From the NCBI GenBank assembly GCA_035650355.1, contig DASRHT010000072.1, positions 1 through 64,000 of the forward strand: DNA of 64,000 nucleotides. The letters are read 5' to 3'. The stretch is from DASRHT01 sp035650355. Lineage in GTDB: Bacteria; Chloroflexota; Ktedonobacteria; Ktedonobacterales; Ktedonobacteraceae. Position 1 is the stretch's first letter. Each line of letters begins with the position of its first letter. The position numbers and the translations under genes were made by a program. Positions 55,001-63,350 of the stretch are shown one piece after another. Under the pieces are notes generated by a model. That model was given only the letters and a program-made list of their open reading frames with translations, was not told the origin of the DNA and ran no database searches.

Positions 55001-55362
55001 TCTGCTTGCTCTGCCCGTAGCAGGGCCTGCTCAAACTGCAAAACGTCCAGGGTCCAGGAGACATCGGCCTGGGGCGCTCGCCATTGCAAACTGCGATTGT
55101 TCGTGCGGAGGAAATGGTCAAGATCAGGCAGGGCCTGACGCAATTGATAGAGCAGCTTGCGCAAATTGGTATGAGCTTGCCCTTCGGTCGAATCAGGCCA
55201 AAGCAGGAAAGCAAGGTGCGTGCGATCCTGTGGAGCGTTGCGATGCAATACAAGATAGGCCAGCAGGGATTGCTGGCGTGGTACAGAGAGGCTTGTTAGT
55301 GGGGTATCACCTGAAACCGCCAGGAAATCGCCCAGGAAATGCAGGTGCAGGGTCGCGCTCAT
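52090..55362 (-). CDS. BTAD-AAA-TPR transcriptional regulator (SARP/LAL-like)
   Basis: A 1090-residue regulator. The N-terminus (about 1-95) is a winged-helix domain (LHLHFLGDFLAVSGD, LLAYLVLHRNAPQDRTHLAFLLWPD), followed by a bacterial transcriptional activator domain to about 250. An AAA-type ATPase follows with Walker A GEAGIGKTRL near 300 and Walker B LLLLLDDLQW near 415, then TPR repeats to the end. The ATG at 55362 is chosen because AAAGGAAC lies just before it. Such proteins activate nearby or distant pathway genes; it is 27 kb from the NRPS genes, so no direct link can be claimed. Confidence 0.88.
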   Translation of the reverse strand: MSATLHLHFLGDFLAVSGDTPLTSLSVPRQQSLLAYLVLHRNAPQDRTHLAFLLWPDSTEGQAHTNLRKLLYQLRQALPDLDHFLRTNNRSLQWRAPQADVSWTLDVLQFEQALLRAEQADKEHDTTTRRQEMEQAMGCYRGDLLPSCYDEWILPERDRLRQLFLQAAENLLALLEQERDYTAAIAVAQRLLRQEPLHEATYRQLMRLHALRGDRATALRVYHSCVTALERELGIEPGAATRSAYEAILQAEGTAETRTGPLPARGTAAPLLGRKTEWRTLQEAWRKAVAGHPQLVILSGEAGIGKTRLAEEMIAWAGRQGMAAASACCYATEGRLAYAPVTAWLRADVVQNSLAALDPAWLTEIARLMPEVLIKRPRLPRPIPMAEGWQRQLFFEAMARSLLNVHQPLLLLLDDLQWCDAETLEWLHYLLRFDPRAHLMLIGTVRSEEALPGHPLLTLLASLQRAGVVTEVALGPLSTSETTSLAEHMLGHSLDPLLSQALYAETEGNPLFVVEMARARTLEGDVARPSSSSDVRSLLTQRGSMLPPTVQSVLETRLAQLSPQARAVANVAAVIGRAFSFPVLARVCGQEEDHVVRGLDELWQRRIVREQSVATSESYDFSHDKLRERAYSSLSSIQRRLLHRRVAEAFEVVYASDLESVSGQIAVHYERAGLPALAVPYYQRAGTVARRIYANAEAMHAFEQAVALLEACTTGQTVSWETAAQVYESLGDVSTVMGHTQEAIQAYQRAMTYVPPQEFIWQARLQRKTANTWNQISENPLDSVLIHVRQAFQEAERILTHAADPSNLAWRREWIRLHFDQIWPLRWSAEVMTATIEKVQPIVEQYGTQEQRVFLFYAQETRDFIRNGYLGEMPEEKKAFWYTTLDAIQQTGNKSTLGGYRIAFGTALWGCGYLDEAASQLEMALQMGEQMGIVWLQTRCLTLLPFIYRRRGQVERVRDILTRAQAIGAMHHNSVLIGQCAWVAWRDGNLEEAESFGQASLEAIQLQRLASNLFHWVGVWPLLGVALAHERVSDAIGYARMLLAPKQQAPPGEIATLLEASLTAWEGEKQEEARAIFRQIVPLAEEMGYL

Positions 55363-55723
55363 GTGCAGTTCCTTTCTCGCGATCATGAGCACAGTATATC
55401 ATACCTGCCCGACAAAAGCGACCGATCTGCGAAAGGCAACGTCTGGACCTGGCGTTCTAAACATCATTGACCCCCTTGCCAATCCGCTCCTCCTGGCATA
55501 CACTTGATGATATTGATGTGCGAGAAGCGTAAGATTAAGTATGTTTGACCGCGTCAAGAAAGCAGAACAATGAAGTGCGGGCCGCACGCCAGATTTCCAT
55601 TCCCATACCCAATGGAACGACTTTGCATGCTGATACCTATCAACCCGCCATCGCTGATCGCTTCTTTGCACTCATGCGCCCGAGATAAATCTATCGCTTT
55701 GAAAACGAAAACAGGGGGTATTT
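55363..55723. other. Divergent gap between regulator and amidase
   Basis: About 360 bases with no convincing gene. It must hold two divergent promoters, but I see no near-consensus pair. Confidence 0.4.
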
Positions 55724-57157
55724 ATGCATATTTCAGAATATAGTGAGTACGATGCGGTTGGTCTCGCACATCTGATAAAGAGTGGACAGGTTTCGGCTCA
55801 GGAGGTGCAACAGCTCGCTCGTCAGGCGCTTCTGGCTGTGAATCCGACCCTGAACGCTCTCGTCGGTGGACTATTTGAGGAAGCTCCGCCTTCCTCAACC
55901 ACGGGACCCCTTGCCGGGGTTCCCTTTGCCATCAAAGACCTTGCGATTCACGCAGCGGGTGTAAAGACGGGCTTAGGTTCACGGTTGACTGGTGAAGGAA
56001 TCGTCTTCCCCCATGATACCGATCTGATGGCTCGCTTTAAGCAGGCGGGCCTGGTCACGCTGGGCCGAACGGCAACCCCGGAGTTCGGCTTCAACGCAGC
56101 CACCGAGCCTGTCTCCAATGGACCCACGCGCAACCCCTGGAATCCCGCTCGCACTCCAGGCGGATCAAGCGGAGGCTCGGCGGCCCTGGTGGCGTCTCGG
56201 GCGATCCCGCTGGCCCATGCGACTGATGGCGCCGGCTCGATTCGCATTCCTGCTGCCTGGTGTGGGCTGGTCGGACTCAAGACCACACGGGGACGGACTC
56301 CACAGGGACCTGATTCCGATGAACGCCTCTCAGGTCTTGGCGTTGAGTTCACTTTGACGCGGACGGTACGCGATGCCGCCGCCCTGCTTGATGCGGTGAA
56401 CGGCCCGGGGGTTGGAGACAAATATTTCGCGGCCCCGCCCGAGCACCCTTACGCTCAAGAAGTCGGGACCCCGCCTGGACGCTTACGCATTGCGATGACA
56501 ACGCAGGCGTGGTCGGGGTTGCCTGTTGACAAAGAATATGCTGATACCGTCTCAACAGTCTGCCGCGAACTGGTCACGCTGGGTCATGAGGTCGAGGAAG
56601 CCAGCCCGACGGTGGACTGGGAAAGCTTTGTCGAGGCCAACCTCCCGATCTGGACGGCTTCGGTCGCCGATAGCGCGCTTGGCCTCGCTCAAGCGCGCGG
56701 GGTTGATCTAAGCCTGGACGTGTTAGAAGCGGTGACGCTTGCCAGCGTGGAATACGGGCGCCGACTCACGGCGGTGGATCTGCTGCGGGCGCTGCGGCTG
56801 TGCAGCATCATCACCAGAGGCGTGGGCGCATTCTTCCGCACCTATGATATACTGGTGACTCCGACCGTCGCAGGCCCGCCTCCCCCGTTGGGATGGCTCA
56901 ACCAGAACGAGCCGGGCCTTGATCCCAGGGGCTGGTTCAACAAACTGTTCGCGCTGATCCCTTTTACTCCGCTCTTCAACGTGACAGGACAGCCAGCGAT
57001 CAGTCTACCGCTGGGGCAATCGAGCGAGGGGCTGCCCATCGGCGTGCAACTGGTGGCGCGCTACGGCGACGAGGCGACTCTCCTGAGGTTGGCGGCGCAG
57101 CTTGAACAGGCGCTACCCTGGGATCTTCGCCGTCCCTCAATCGTGCCCCACGCTTAA
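55724..57157 (+). CDS. Amidase-signature hydrolase (third in window)
   Basis: A 477-residue amidase of the GatA/AmiE-like group, more distant from the other two. Triad motifs are GVPFAIKDLAI (Lys near 70), TPGGSSGGSAALV (cis-Ser near 149) and ATDGAGSIRIPAAW (nucleophile near 173). A 'GGGG-TATTT' leader precedes the ATG, so the ribosome site is weak. No Gat partners are adjacent, so it is a stand-alone amidase. Confidence 0.88.
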   Translation: MHISEYSEYDAVGLAHLIKSGQVSAQEVQQLARQALLAVNPTLNALVGGLFEEAPPSSTTGPLAGVPFAIKDLAIHAAGVKTGLGSRLTGEGIVFPHDTDLMARFKQAGLVTLGRTATPEFGFNAATEPVSNGPTRNPWNPARTPGGSSGGSAALVASRAIPLAHATDGAGSIRIPAAWCGLVGLKTTRGRTPQGPDSDERLSGLGVEFTLTRTVRDAAALLDAVNGPGVGDKYFAAPPEHPYAQEVGTPPGRLRIAMTTQAWSGLPVDKEYADTVSTVCRELVTLGHEVEEASPTVDWESFVEANLPIWTASVADSALGLAQARGVDLSLDVLEAVTLASVEYGRRLTAVDLLRALRLCSIITRGVGAFFRTYDILVTPTVAGPPPPLGWLNQNEPGLDPRGWFNKLFALIPFTPLFNVTGQPAISLPLGQSSEGLPIGVQLVARYGDEATLLRLAAQLEQALPWDLRRPSIVPHA

Positions 57158-57174
57158 AAAAAGCAGAAAGTTTT

Positions 57175-57217
57175 AATAGCATGGCTACCCGCTTTACACA
57201 CGGATAGCCATGCTATT
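57175..57217. terminator. Terminator between convergent amidase and molybdenum-hydroxylase genes
   Basis: AATAGCATGGCTA (57175-57187) pairs perfectly with TAGCCATGCTATT (57205-57217), extendable by CCG/CGG with one bulge. It serves both converging genes. Confidence 0.65.
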
Positions 57218-57254
57218 GACCTTATCCAGGCCGCTAAAATCTAGAGCTAGCGCC

Positions 57255-59624
57255 TTACGCACTCGCCGCCGGTCTGGCTTTATGGATGGCCTGCCAGACA
57301 TGGTACGGTGTCAACGGGACATCCAGCGATGTGACTCCCAGAGGATGCAGCGCGTCGAGCACGGCATTGGCAACAGCAGCAGGCGCAGCCACCGTGCCAG
57401 CCTCACCGGCTCCCTTCACGCCAAGAATGTTGAGAGGGCTTGGCGTCTCGGTCAGGGTAAGCTCGTATGGAGGCAACTCTTTGGCAAGGGGGACTGCGTA
57501 ATCCATCAGGGTTGCGCTCAGCACCCGCCCGCTCTCGTCATAAGCCATCTGTTCATAGAGTGCCTGGCCGATGCCCTGCGTAATGGCTCCATGCGTCTGA
57601 CCCTCTACCAGCATCGGGACCAGGACATGACCGTAATCATCAACCGCAACATAGCGCCGGATATTCACCTCGCCGGTCTCAGGGTCTAGCTGCACGACAG
57701 CCAGGTGCGCGCCAAAGGGATACGATAAATCTGCCGGCTCAAAGCCCTGCATGCTGCATAGCCCCTTGAGCAGCTCTTTCTGGAGATCCTCGGGGAACTG
57801 CTCTCTCTGCATGGGATTCTCGGCAATACTTGCCAGTTGGGCGAAAGTGTACGCTTTACCAGGCACACCGGAGACCTGCACCGCTCCGTCGCGCAGTTCG
57901 AGATCGCTCTCGCCCACTTCGAGCAGATGCGAGGCTAACTTGAGCATCTGCGCCTTGACAGCCTGCGCCGAGAGCTTGAGCGCGACGCCCCCGACTCCCA
58001 TACTACGGCTGGCAAAGGTCGCTAGCGAATGGCTATTGGGAGTATCTCCGATGTAAACTTCAACCTGCTCAAGAGGAACGTTAAACTCCTGAGCGACAAT
58101 AGCGGCAAATGAAGTAGCATGTCCCTGCCCACTATCGACCGAAGCGCTCTCCACGCGAATCTTGCCATCAGGAGCAATGCGCACCTGTCCGCTATCAGGC
58201 TGGCCGCTCATGCCCTGTCCCCCCATAGCAGTGCTCTCGATATAGACGCTGAGCCCGATACCGACACACTGGCCCTGCGCGCGCAGGCGAGCCTGTTCAG
58301 CGCGGAGCTGCTCGTAGTTCGCGGCAGCTAACAGCGTATCAAGGGCATAGCCGTATGCGCCGGAATCATAGGTCGTATTGGTAGCGGTCGTGTAAGGGAA
58401 CGTATCTTTAGGGATCAGGTTGCACCTGCGCACTTCCACGGGGTCGAGGGAAAGCTCATGCGCAATGGCATCCATTGTGCGCTCAATGCAATAGCAGGCT
58501 TCTGGTCGGCCAGCTCCGCGGTAGGGGCCGGTGGGGATGGCGTTGGTTTTTACTGCGTTGACAATCGTGGTAATTGCCGGAATAGCATACGTACCGGAGA
58601 TCATTCCGGCAGTTGAATCGACGCTGAGGATACTATAATCACCAGGATAGGCGCCCAGATCGGCGAAAAACTCAGCTTTGAGCGCCAGAACCGTCCCGTC
58701 CTTGCGCACAGCGGCCTGCATATCGGCATGCAGTCCCCGACCATGTCCCATCATGACAATATTGTCCTCGCGACTCTCCAACCACCGTATTGGTCGTTGC
58801 AGTTTTCGCGCCAGAAATGCCGTCACCACCTCTTCACCGCAGAGCCGGGTCTTGCCGCCAAAGGCTCCCCCTACATGCGGGACGGTGATCTTGATGTCGG
58901 TTGGCGCCATCTGTAGTATCGTCATCAACTGGAGACGAGCCAGCCAGATTGACTGGCTGGAGATCCAGACCGAGAGCGTGCCGTCAGCATGCCCCTCAGC
59001 CACAAGCCCTCGCGGCTCCATCGGGACCAGGGCCACGCGAGGCTGCCGCATGTACAACGAGACAATCTTATCAGCCTGAGCGAACCCTGCCTCCACATCG
59101 CCAATCGTCTTTTCTCTGGTCACAGCAATATTGCTCTGCTCATTGAAGATCTTCGGCCCGTCTTTTTGCAGCGCGGCATCAAGCCCTCCCACAGAGGGCA
59201 GCACCTCGTAATCAACGTCAACGAGTTCGGCAGCTTCGAACGCAGCGATCTCACTTTCAGCTACCACTGCGGCCACCGGCTCACCGACATAGTTGACCTC
59301 TCCTTGCGCCAGAGCTGGCTGGGGTACCCACGCCGATCCCGGAAATAAGTTCGTGAGCAATCCACCCAGATGGGCGGTATCCGCTCCCGTTACCACCGCT
59401 ACTACCCCAGGATGGTTCTGTGCCTGCTGGACATCAATACTAACAACGCGGGCATGAGGATAAAGACTACGCACAAAACTGATGTAGAGCATGCCTGGAC
59501 GACGAATATCGCCCACATACTGCCCCCTGCCAGTGAGCAACACCGGATCTTCACGACGCCGAATCTTCTGCTCCGGTGCATCTGGCTGTTGAGAACGAAC
59601 GCTTGCTACTGTTGCTTCGCTCAT
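57255..59624 (-). CDS. Molybdenum hydroxylase large subunit (xanthine-dehydrogenase family), orphan
   Basis: A 789-residue molybdopterin-binding subunit. It begins at ATG 59624 (AAGGGAAGC upstream) rather than the frame start at 59747. Motifs are LTGRGQYVGDIRRPGMLYISFVRS at the N-terminus, GGAFGGKT in the cofactor domain, and TGPYRGAGRPEACY, which lacks the AYRCSFR loop of form I CO dehydrogenase, and a C-terminal GVKGAGEAGT. These enzymes hydroxylate aldehydes, purines or aromatic rings. The medium FAD and small Fe-S subunits are not next to it, which is unusual. Confidence 0.88.
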   Translation of the reverse strand: MSEATVASVRSQQPDAPEQKIRRREDPVLLTGRGQYVGDIRRPGMLYISFVRSLYPHARVVSIDVQQAQNHPGVVAVVTGADTAHLGGLLTNLFPGSAWVPQPALAQGEVNYVGEPVAAVVAESEIAAFEAAELVDVDYEVLPSVGGLDAALQKDGPKIFNEQSNIAVTREKTIGDVEAGFAQADKIVSLYMRQPRVALVPMEPRGLVAEGHADGTLSVWISSQSIWLARLQLMTILQMAPTDIKITVPHVGGAFGGKTRLCGEEVVTAFLARKLQRPIRWLESREDNIVMMGHGRGLHADMQAAVRKDGTVLALKAEFFADLGAYPGDYSILSVDSTAGMISGTYAIPAITTIVNAVKTNAIPTGPYRGAGRPEACYCIERTMDAIAHELSLDPVEVRRCNLIPKDTFPYTTATNTTYDSGAYGYALDTLLAAANYEQLRAEQARLRAQGQCVGIGLSVYIESTAMGGQGMSGQPDSGQVRIAPDGKIRVESASVDSGQGHATSFAAIVAQEFNVPLEQVEVYIGDTPNSHSLATFASRSMGVGGVALKLSAQAVKAQMLKLASHLLEVGESDLELRDGAVQVSGVPGKAYTFAQLASIAENPMQREQFPEDLQKELLKGLCSMQGFEPADLSYPFGAHLAVVQLDPETGEVNIRRYVAVDDYGHVLVPMLVEGQTHGAITQGIGQALYEQMAYDESGRVLSATLMDYAVPLAKELPPYELTLTETPSPLNILGVKGAGEAGTVAAPAAVANAVLDALHPLGVTSLDVPLTPYHVWQAIHKARPAASA

Positions 59625-59870
59625 GTTGTGCTTCCCTTCTGCTATTCCAATATTCCAGAGACGTAGATAATCTTTCCCTATGTGTTTCCCGTTCCCATCT
59701 CTTGCTTTCAATACCTGAAGATTACACATAGAGCTGCCGCCTGTCAATTCTGTAAAGTGGACCCTTTTGTCAAAACAGAAGGAAAGGCAGTTGGAAGAGC
59801 TACTTTCCTCCTGTTCTGTTCACTAACTGATCATTCTCTAATCGTTTGTTCCATATACGTAGAAGGGAAT

Positions 59871-60533
59871 CTATTCACATCCAAACGCCCACGCCACCAT
59901 CAGAGGGAACTCTTTTCGCCAGAACGCGCCGCCGTGCGATCCGACCCGCTCTTTCATGACCACGTCCGCACCTGCATCGCGCAGCGCGGTCGCCCACCTC
60001 GTTGCGTTCTCAAGAAAGAACGGCTCTTGCGTACCGGCAACAAGGTACGTGCGAGGAATCCGACTTGGCATCACCTCCATCGGTTGGTAGCCCGCGCCCG
60101 GCGAGGCGCAGAAGATCGCACCGTAGACGTTGGGATGCCGGAGCCCAAGAGCGAGCGCGAGCTCTCCACCAGCCGAGGCACCGAACACCGCGGTGCGTTC
60201 AGCGGACAGCGTTACTCCAAACCACGATGCTGTCCAGTGGCGGACATCTTCGACGAAGAACTTCTCATGTGCCGCGAACCGTTCCGCGTCAAAGACCGGT
60301 GAGTACTCCTGGAGTCGTAGCTTCTCGTCCGTCAGCCCATGTCCACCAACGATCATAGTGGGCGGGACGTCAGCCGCTTCGAGGAACCGGCCCCACTGCG
60401 AGATCCTCTGACCGTCGCCGGCGAAGACGACTGCCTCGGGCGGATCTGGCGGGACGTACACCGTCACCTGCCGACCACCATCGTAGTCGAACGTCTCGGT
60501 CACAAACGCTCCCGCGATGGCTCGGTCATGCAT
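59871..60533 (-). CDS. Small esterase (enterochelin-esterase-like)
   Basis: A 220-residue alpha/beta hydrolase. The nucleophile elbow GASAGG is near residue 119, an acid candidate lies in AGTQEPFF near 164 and the base in GSHGGAFW near 197, as in the IroE/Fes-type putative esterase family. The region is richer in G and C than its AT-rich flanks and its codon use looks actinobacterial, which suggests acquisition. No siderophore genes are adjacent. Confidence 0.78.
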   Translation of the reverse strand: MHDRAIAGAFVTETFDYDGGRQVTVYVPPDPPEAVVFAGDGQRISQWGRFLEAADVPPTMIVGGHGLTDEKLRLQEYSPVFDAERFAAHEKFFVEDVRHWTASWFGVTLSAERTAVFGASAGGELALALGLRHPNVYGAIFCASPGAGYQPMEVMPSRIPRTYLVAGTQEPFFLENATRWATALRDAGADVVMKERVGSHGGAFWRKEFPLMVAWAFGCE

Positions 60534-60840
60534 GTTCGCACCTCTGCCCTATAAGCTTTTCTGCGCATCCTACGCAGAAGGAAAGCCGATGTATATTGCT
60601 TTCTCATCATACCTTAGTATATCTTATTTCCTGTCCTTCCTCTGTCCAAATTCTTGGGTCCAGTATACCGGTTGCACCGCATTCTTATGATCTAGTGATG
60701 GAACTTGACGAGTTCTTGACTCGTTTTTGCCCTTTTCCTTCCATAATACAGCGGTTATCCTCTAAATAACACAACTGACGTGTCGATGATACATAGCAAA
60801 AACACAGATTGTCGCACTTATAACCATTTTAGGAGGAATT
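60534..60840. other. AT-rich intergenic region
   Basis: About 307 bases without a gene. TATACT on the minus strand at 60662-60667 and TTGACT on the plus strand at 60716-60721 are promoter fragments without good partners. AGGAGG at 60832-60837 is the ribosome site of the next gene. Confidence 0.45.
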
Positions 60841-62085
60841 ATGGATCGTTATACTAAAACATTTGTAGAGGAAGAGCAAGAGGAAAAGACTATATCCAAG
60901 CAGCAGACAACGTCTTTTTCCGGCGACAGTGATAGTTTTCCAGGATACGATAAGCTGTCCGACCTGACAAAACTGACATTAAGCCTGGAGAGTCTGCTCA
61001 ATGATGCGGTCAATAAAAAAACTGAGACCACTAAAATAGTTAGCTCAAAGCGAACTGAGATCGAACCACTTTTAGAGGCGCTTTTAGAGTGCATGCAACC
61101 CAAATCGCTCACCTACGTGGAATCCTTGCAGATCAGACGTCTCACCAATACCCTTGAATTCGGCACGCTTGACTCTGTTCCGCAATTGAAGAAGTGCAAG
61201 CAAACGGTTCTCACTACGCTAAAAAAACTAGAGCTGAAAGATGTCTCTCCCAGCCTGGAAGATAAGAAGCTGCAAAACAGGCAAATAGAACTCATGTACG
61301 CAGCCATTAAAGACATCTGGTCCATCTCCAGCGAAGAGTTCACCAAAATCATCACAAATCTCAAGTTCGCCAGACATGGCGAGACCAAAGTATCAGGAAA
61401 GGCTACCTGGGACCAGGTCGAAGGCTGCTTTGGCGAACTGATGATTTGCTGTACTATGGTCCAGATGATAGATCAAGAGGCCAGTAAAAGTAAACTCTAT
61501 AAATGGACATTAGAAGGTCTCATGATCCAGATTCTTCAGAATACGGCACGCCGGTATAAGGTCAAAACCATTCTAGAGGCTGTCACGGGAATAAACGAAC
61601 TTTGCCCCCTATTACTAAGCCAGTACGAGAAAAAATTCATCACGGAAGATGCTTTTACCTCTATCAAGCAATGCTTGCAATATCATATTGTCGAGGCAGT
61701 CAGTGATAAAGCCAAAGAGCAGTTCAGGCAACTACAGATATTGACCTGCGTTATTCAGCAACATCCAGAGTTTGTTTGCGTGGGCTATGAAGAACCAGTG
61801 TCAAATACCTCAGGAAGCGATATTCGCGCGGATATTCTTTTTGATGGGGGAGACGCTGGCAAGTTTGTGATCGAAATCGAAGGATTGCCCGACAAAGAGC
61901 AGAAGAACGCTTATACGTACCTCAAGGGCCGATACGAGAAAAAGACGCAGACCATTGGCAAACCCATGAACGAAAAAGGATATAAACTCGTGCTGGTTCT
62001 CCCTCTTGATACCGAGGTGCCTGAAAAAGAGTGGAAACTGATCAGTGAAGATACATCTATAACCGTCTGGCTTTTCAAAAAGTAG
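60841..62085 (+). CDS. Unrecognised 414-residue protein with possible PD-(D/E)XK-like C-terminus
   Basis: I do not recognise this protein. Residues 1-60 are polar and low in order, 60-310 are mostly helical and charged with many Lys and Glu, and the last 100 residues form an alpha/beta pattern: DIRADILFDGG, KFVIEIEGLPD, then a helix NAYTYLKGRYEKK and YKLVLVLPLD. The D-(n)-E-x-x order resembles the PD-(D/E)XK nuclease core, but the lysine is replaced (EIE), so it may be inactive or only similar by chance. AGGAGG precedes the ATG. The gene is more AT-rich than its neighbours, a sign of transfer. Confidence 0.6.
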   Translation: MDRYTKTFVEEEQEEKTISKQQTTSFSGDSDSFPGYDKLSDLTKLTLSLESLLNDAVNKKTETTKIVSSKRTEIEPLLEALLECMQPKSLTYVESLQIRRLTNTLEFGTLDSVPQLKKCKQTVLTTLKKLELKDVSPSLEDKKLQNRQIELMYAAIKDIWSISSEEFTKIITNLKFARHGETKVSGKATWDQVEGCFGELMICCTMVQMIDQEASKSKLYKWTLEGLMIQILQNTARRYKVKTILEAVTGINELCPLLLSQYEKKFITEDAFTSIKQCLQYHIVEAVSDKAKEQFRQLQILTCVIQQHPEFVCVGYEEPVSNTSGSDIRADILFDGGDAGKFVIEIEGLPDKEQKNAYTYLKGRYEKKTQTIGKPMNEKGYKLVLVLPLDTEVPEKEWKLISEDTSITVWLFKK

Positions 62086-62155
62086 TATTGTCAACATTTT
62101 TAGCATTCATTACAGTTCATGCATTTATGCACTATGAAAAAGGAGCACTTTTATC

Positions 62156-63013
62156 ATGTTACTACGTTTAAAATTACGTTTTGGCGCGCTGATGATGATC
62201 GGCGGCGGTGTACTGGCGCTCATCGGTGAATTTCTCAATACCTGGAATAACACACCTGATAGCGGCATGTGGTTCTTCTCCCTCGCGCTGATCGTGCTTG
62301 GCACAATCGTCCTGCTGTACGGGGCCAGCACCTACGCACAGTTGTCCGACAGCGTGAATTTGCTAGGCGTCGTCGGCGTTGGCCTGCTCTTCCTCGGCGG
62401 AATAGCGATGGTTATCGGGTCCGTAGCTATTGATGCGATCCTGCTACCAATCATGGCTGGCCTGGCAACGGCTATCGGGGCCTCAATCAACGGGCTGGGC
62501 TCGACCGCACAGAATGCCACCAACACGGTCAGTTCAGGGATCAATAACGTTACCGGTAGCATTGCAGGGGCGTTTGGTCAAAGTAGCAGCAATTCCAATA
62601 TTCCTTCGGTTCAGGTTCCACAAGTCAATGGCGCGGACCTGCTTAACAAGGCCCTGACGGGCATGCATCTGCCGACGCTCGACGTTATTGCCCACTGGGG
62701 ACAAGTCTTTCTGACCGGGGGACCGTTGTCTCTTGGCTGCGTGATCTTCGGCGCCTCGCTGCTGATCGGTAAAAACAAAGCTGCCAGTCAGACAGGCTAC
62801 ATTCTGGTCATCTGCGGTGGACTCAATCTCATCAGCCAGTTCCTGACCTTCCTGCCAGTCCTGTCGCATATCACCGGCTTGCTGCTCTTCGCTTCGCTCA
62901 TCTGGCTCGGTCTGACAGTTCTGGTACCATCTCTGGCTGACAAGCTTCCCTTGCAACAGGTAACCAGTTTCTTCAAGCGTACCATGACCCGATTTACCAG
63001 CGCCCGCTCATAG
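62156..63013 (+). CDS. Multi-pass membrane protein of unknown function
   Basis: A 285-residue protein with about seven hydrophobic helices in two blocks (residues 8-110 and 185-265), separated by a Ser/Asn-rich loop of about 70 residues (NNVTGSIAGAFGQSSSNSNI). The family is not recognised. AAAGGAGC precedes the ATG at a normal distance. A strong hairpin follows the stop. Confidence 0.7.
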   Translation: MLLRLKLRFGALMMIGGGVLALIGEFLNTWNNTPDSGMWFFSLALIVLGTIVLLYGASTYAQLSDSVNLLGVVGVGLLFLGGIAMVIGSVAIDAILLPIMAGLATAIGASINGLGSTAQNATNTVSSGINNVTGSIAGAFGQSSSNSNIPSVQVPQVNGADLLNKALTGMHLPTLDVIAHWGQVFLTGGPLSLGCVIFGASLLIGKNKAASQTGYILVICGGLNLISQFLTFLPVLSHITGLLLFASLIWLGLTVLVPSLADKLPLQQVTSFFKRTMTRFTSARS

Positions 63014-63045
63014 TTTTCTGCTCTATTCGCTGCACATCAATGTTT

Positions 63046-63089
63046 GCTTCGGCCCGAGAGCGGTGGCTGGACCGCTCTCGGGCCGAAGC
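63046..63089 (+). terminator. Strong 19-base hairpin terminator
   Basis: GCTTCGGCCCGAGAGCGGT (63046-63064) pairs perfectly with 63071-63089 over a six-base loop, 33 bases past the membrane protein stop. TTCTTTT follows 10 bases later, so it is terminator-like though the T tract is offset. Confidence 0.6.
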
Positions 63090-63350
63090 GTTATCGATTC
63101 TTTTGTTGCGGTAATTCCCACCCTGGAAGTTCCTTCCTGTTCCTTTTTCCCCCACTAATCATCTTCTAAACTCAGGCGCAGATTTTGTTGCTACTACGCG
63201 TTTTCAAGGTAATAAAGGGATTTGATCCGGGTTGTAGGAGTGTATTTCAATTCTTAGCAAAGCAAAAAGTGGGTTCTTCTTCTGTTAACTATTAGGCCGA
63301 AACACTATATAAAACATGTCGCCACTGAAGAGCAGTGAAAGGATTCATCC
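63090..63350. other. Gap before the NB-ARC gene
   Basis: No gene is seen. TATATAAAA near 63307-63315 could be a -10 region for the next gene, without a clear -35. Confidence 0.4.

Noticed and set aside
52090..55362. Pathway-specific activator of the NRPS locus
   Set aside because: It is about 27 kb away with many unrelated genes between, and no shared sites were seen.
57255..59624. Carbon monoxide dehydrogenase large subunit
   Set aside because: The AYRCSFR active-site loop is absent; the protein has PYRGAGRPEA there, typical of other molybdenum hydroxylases.
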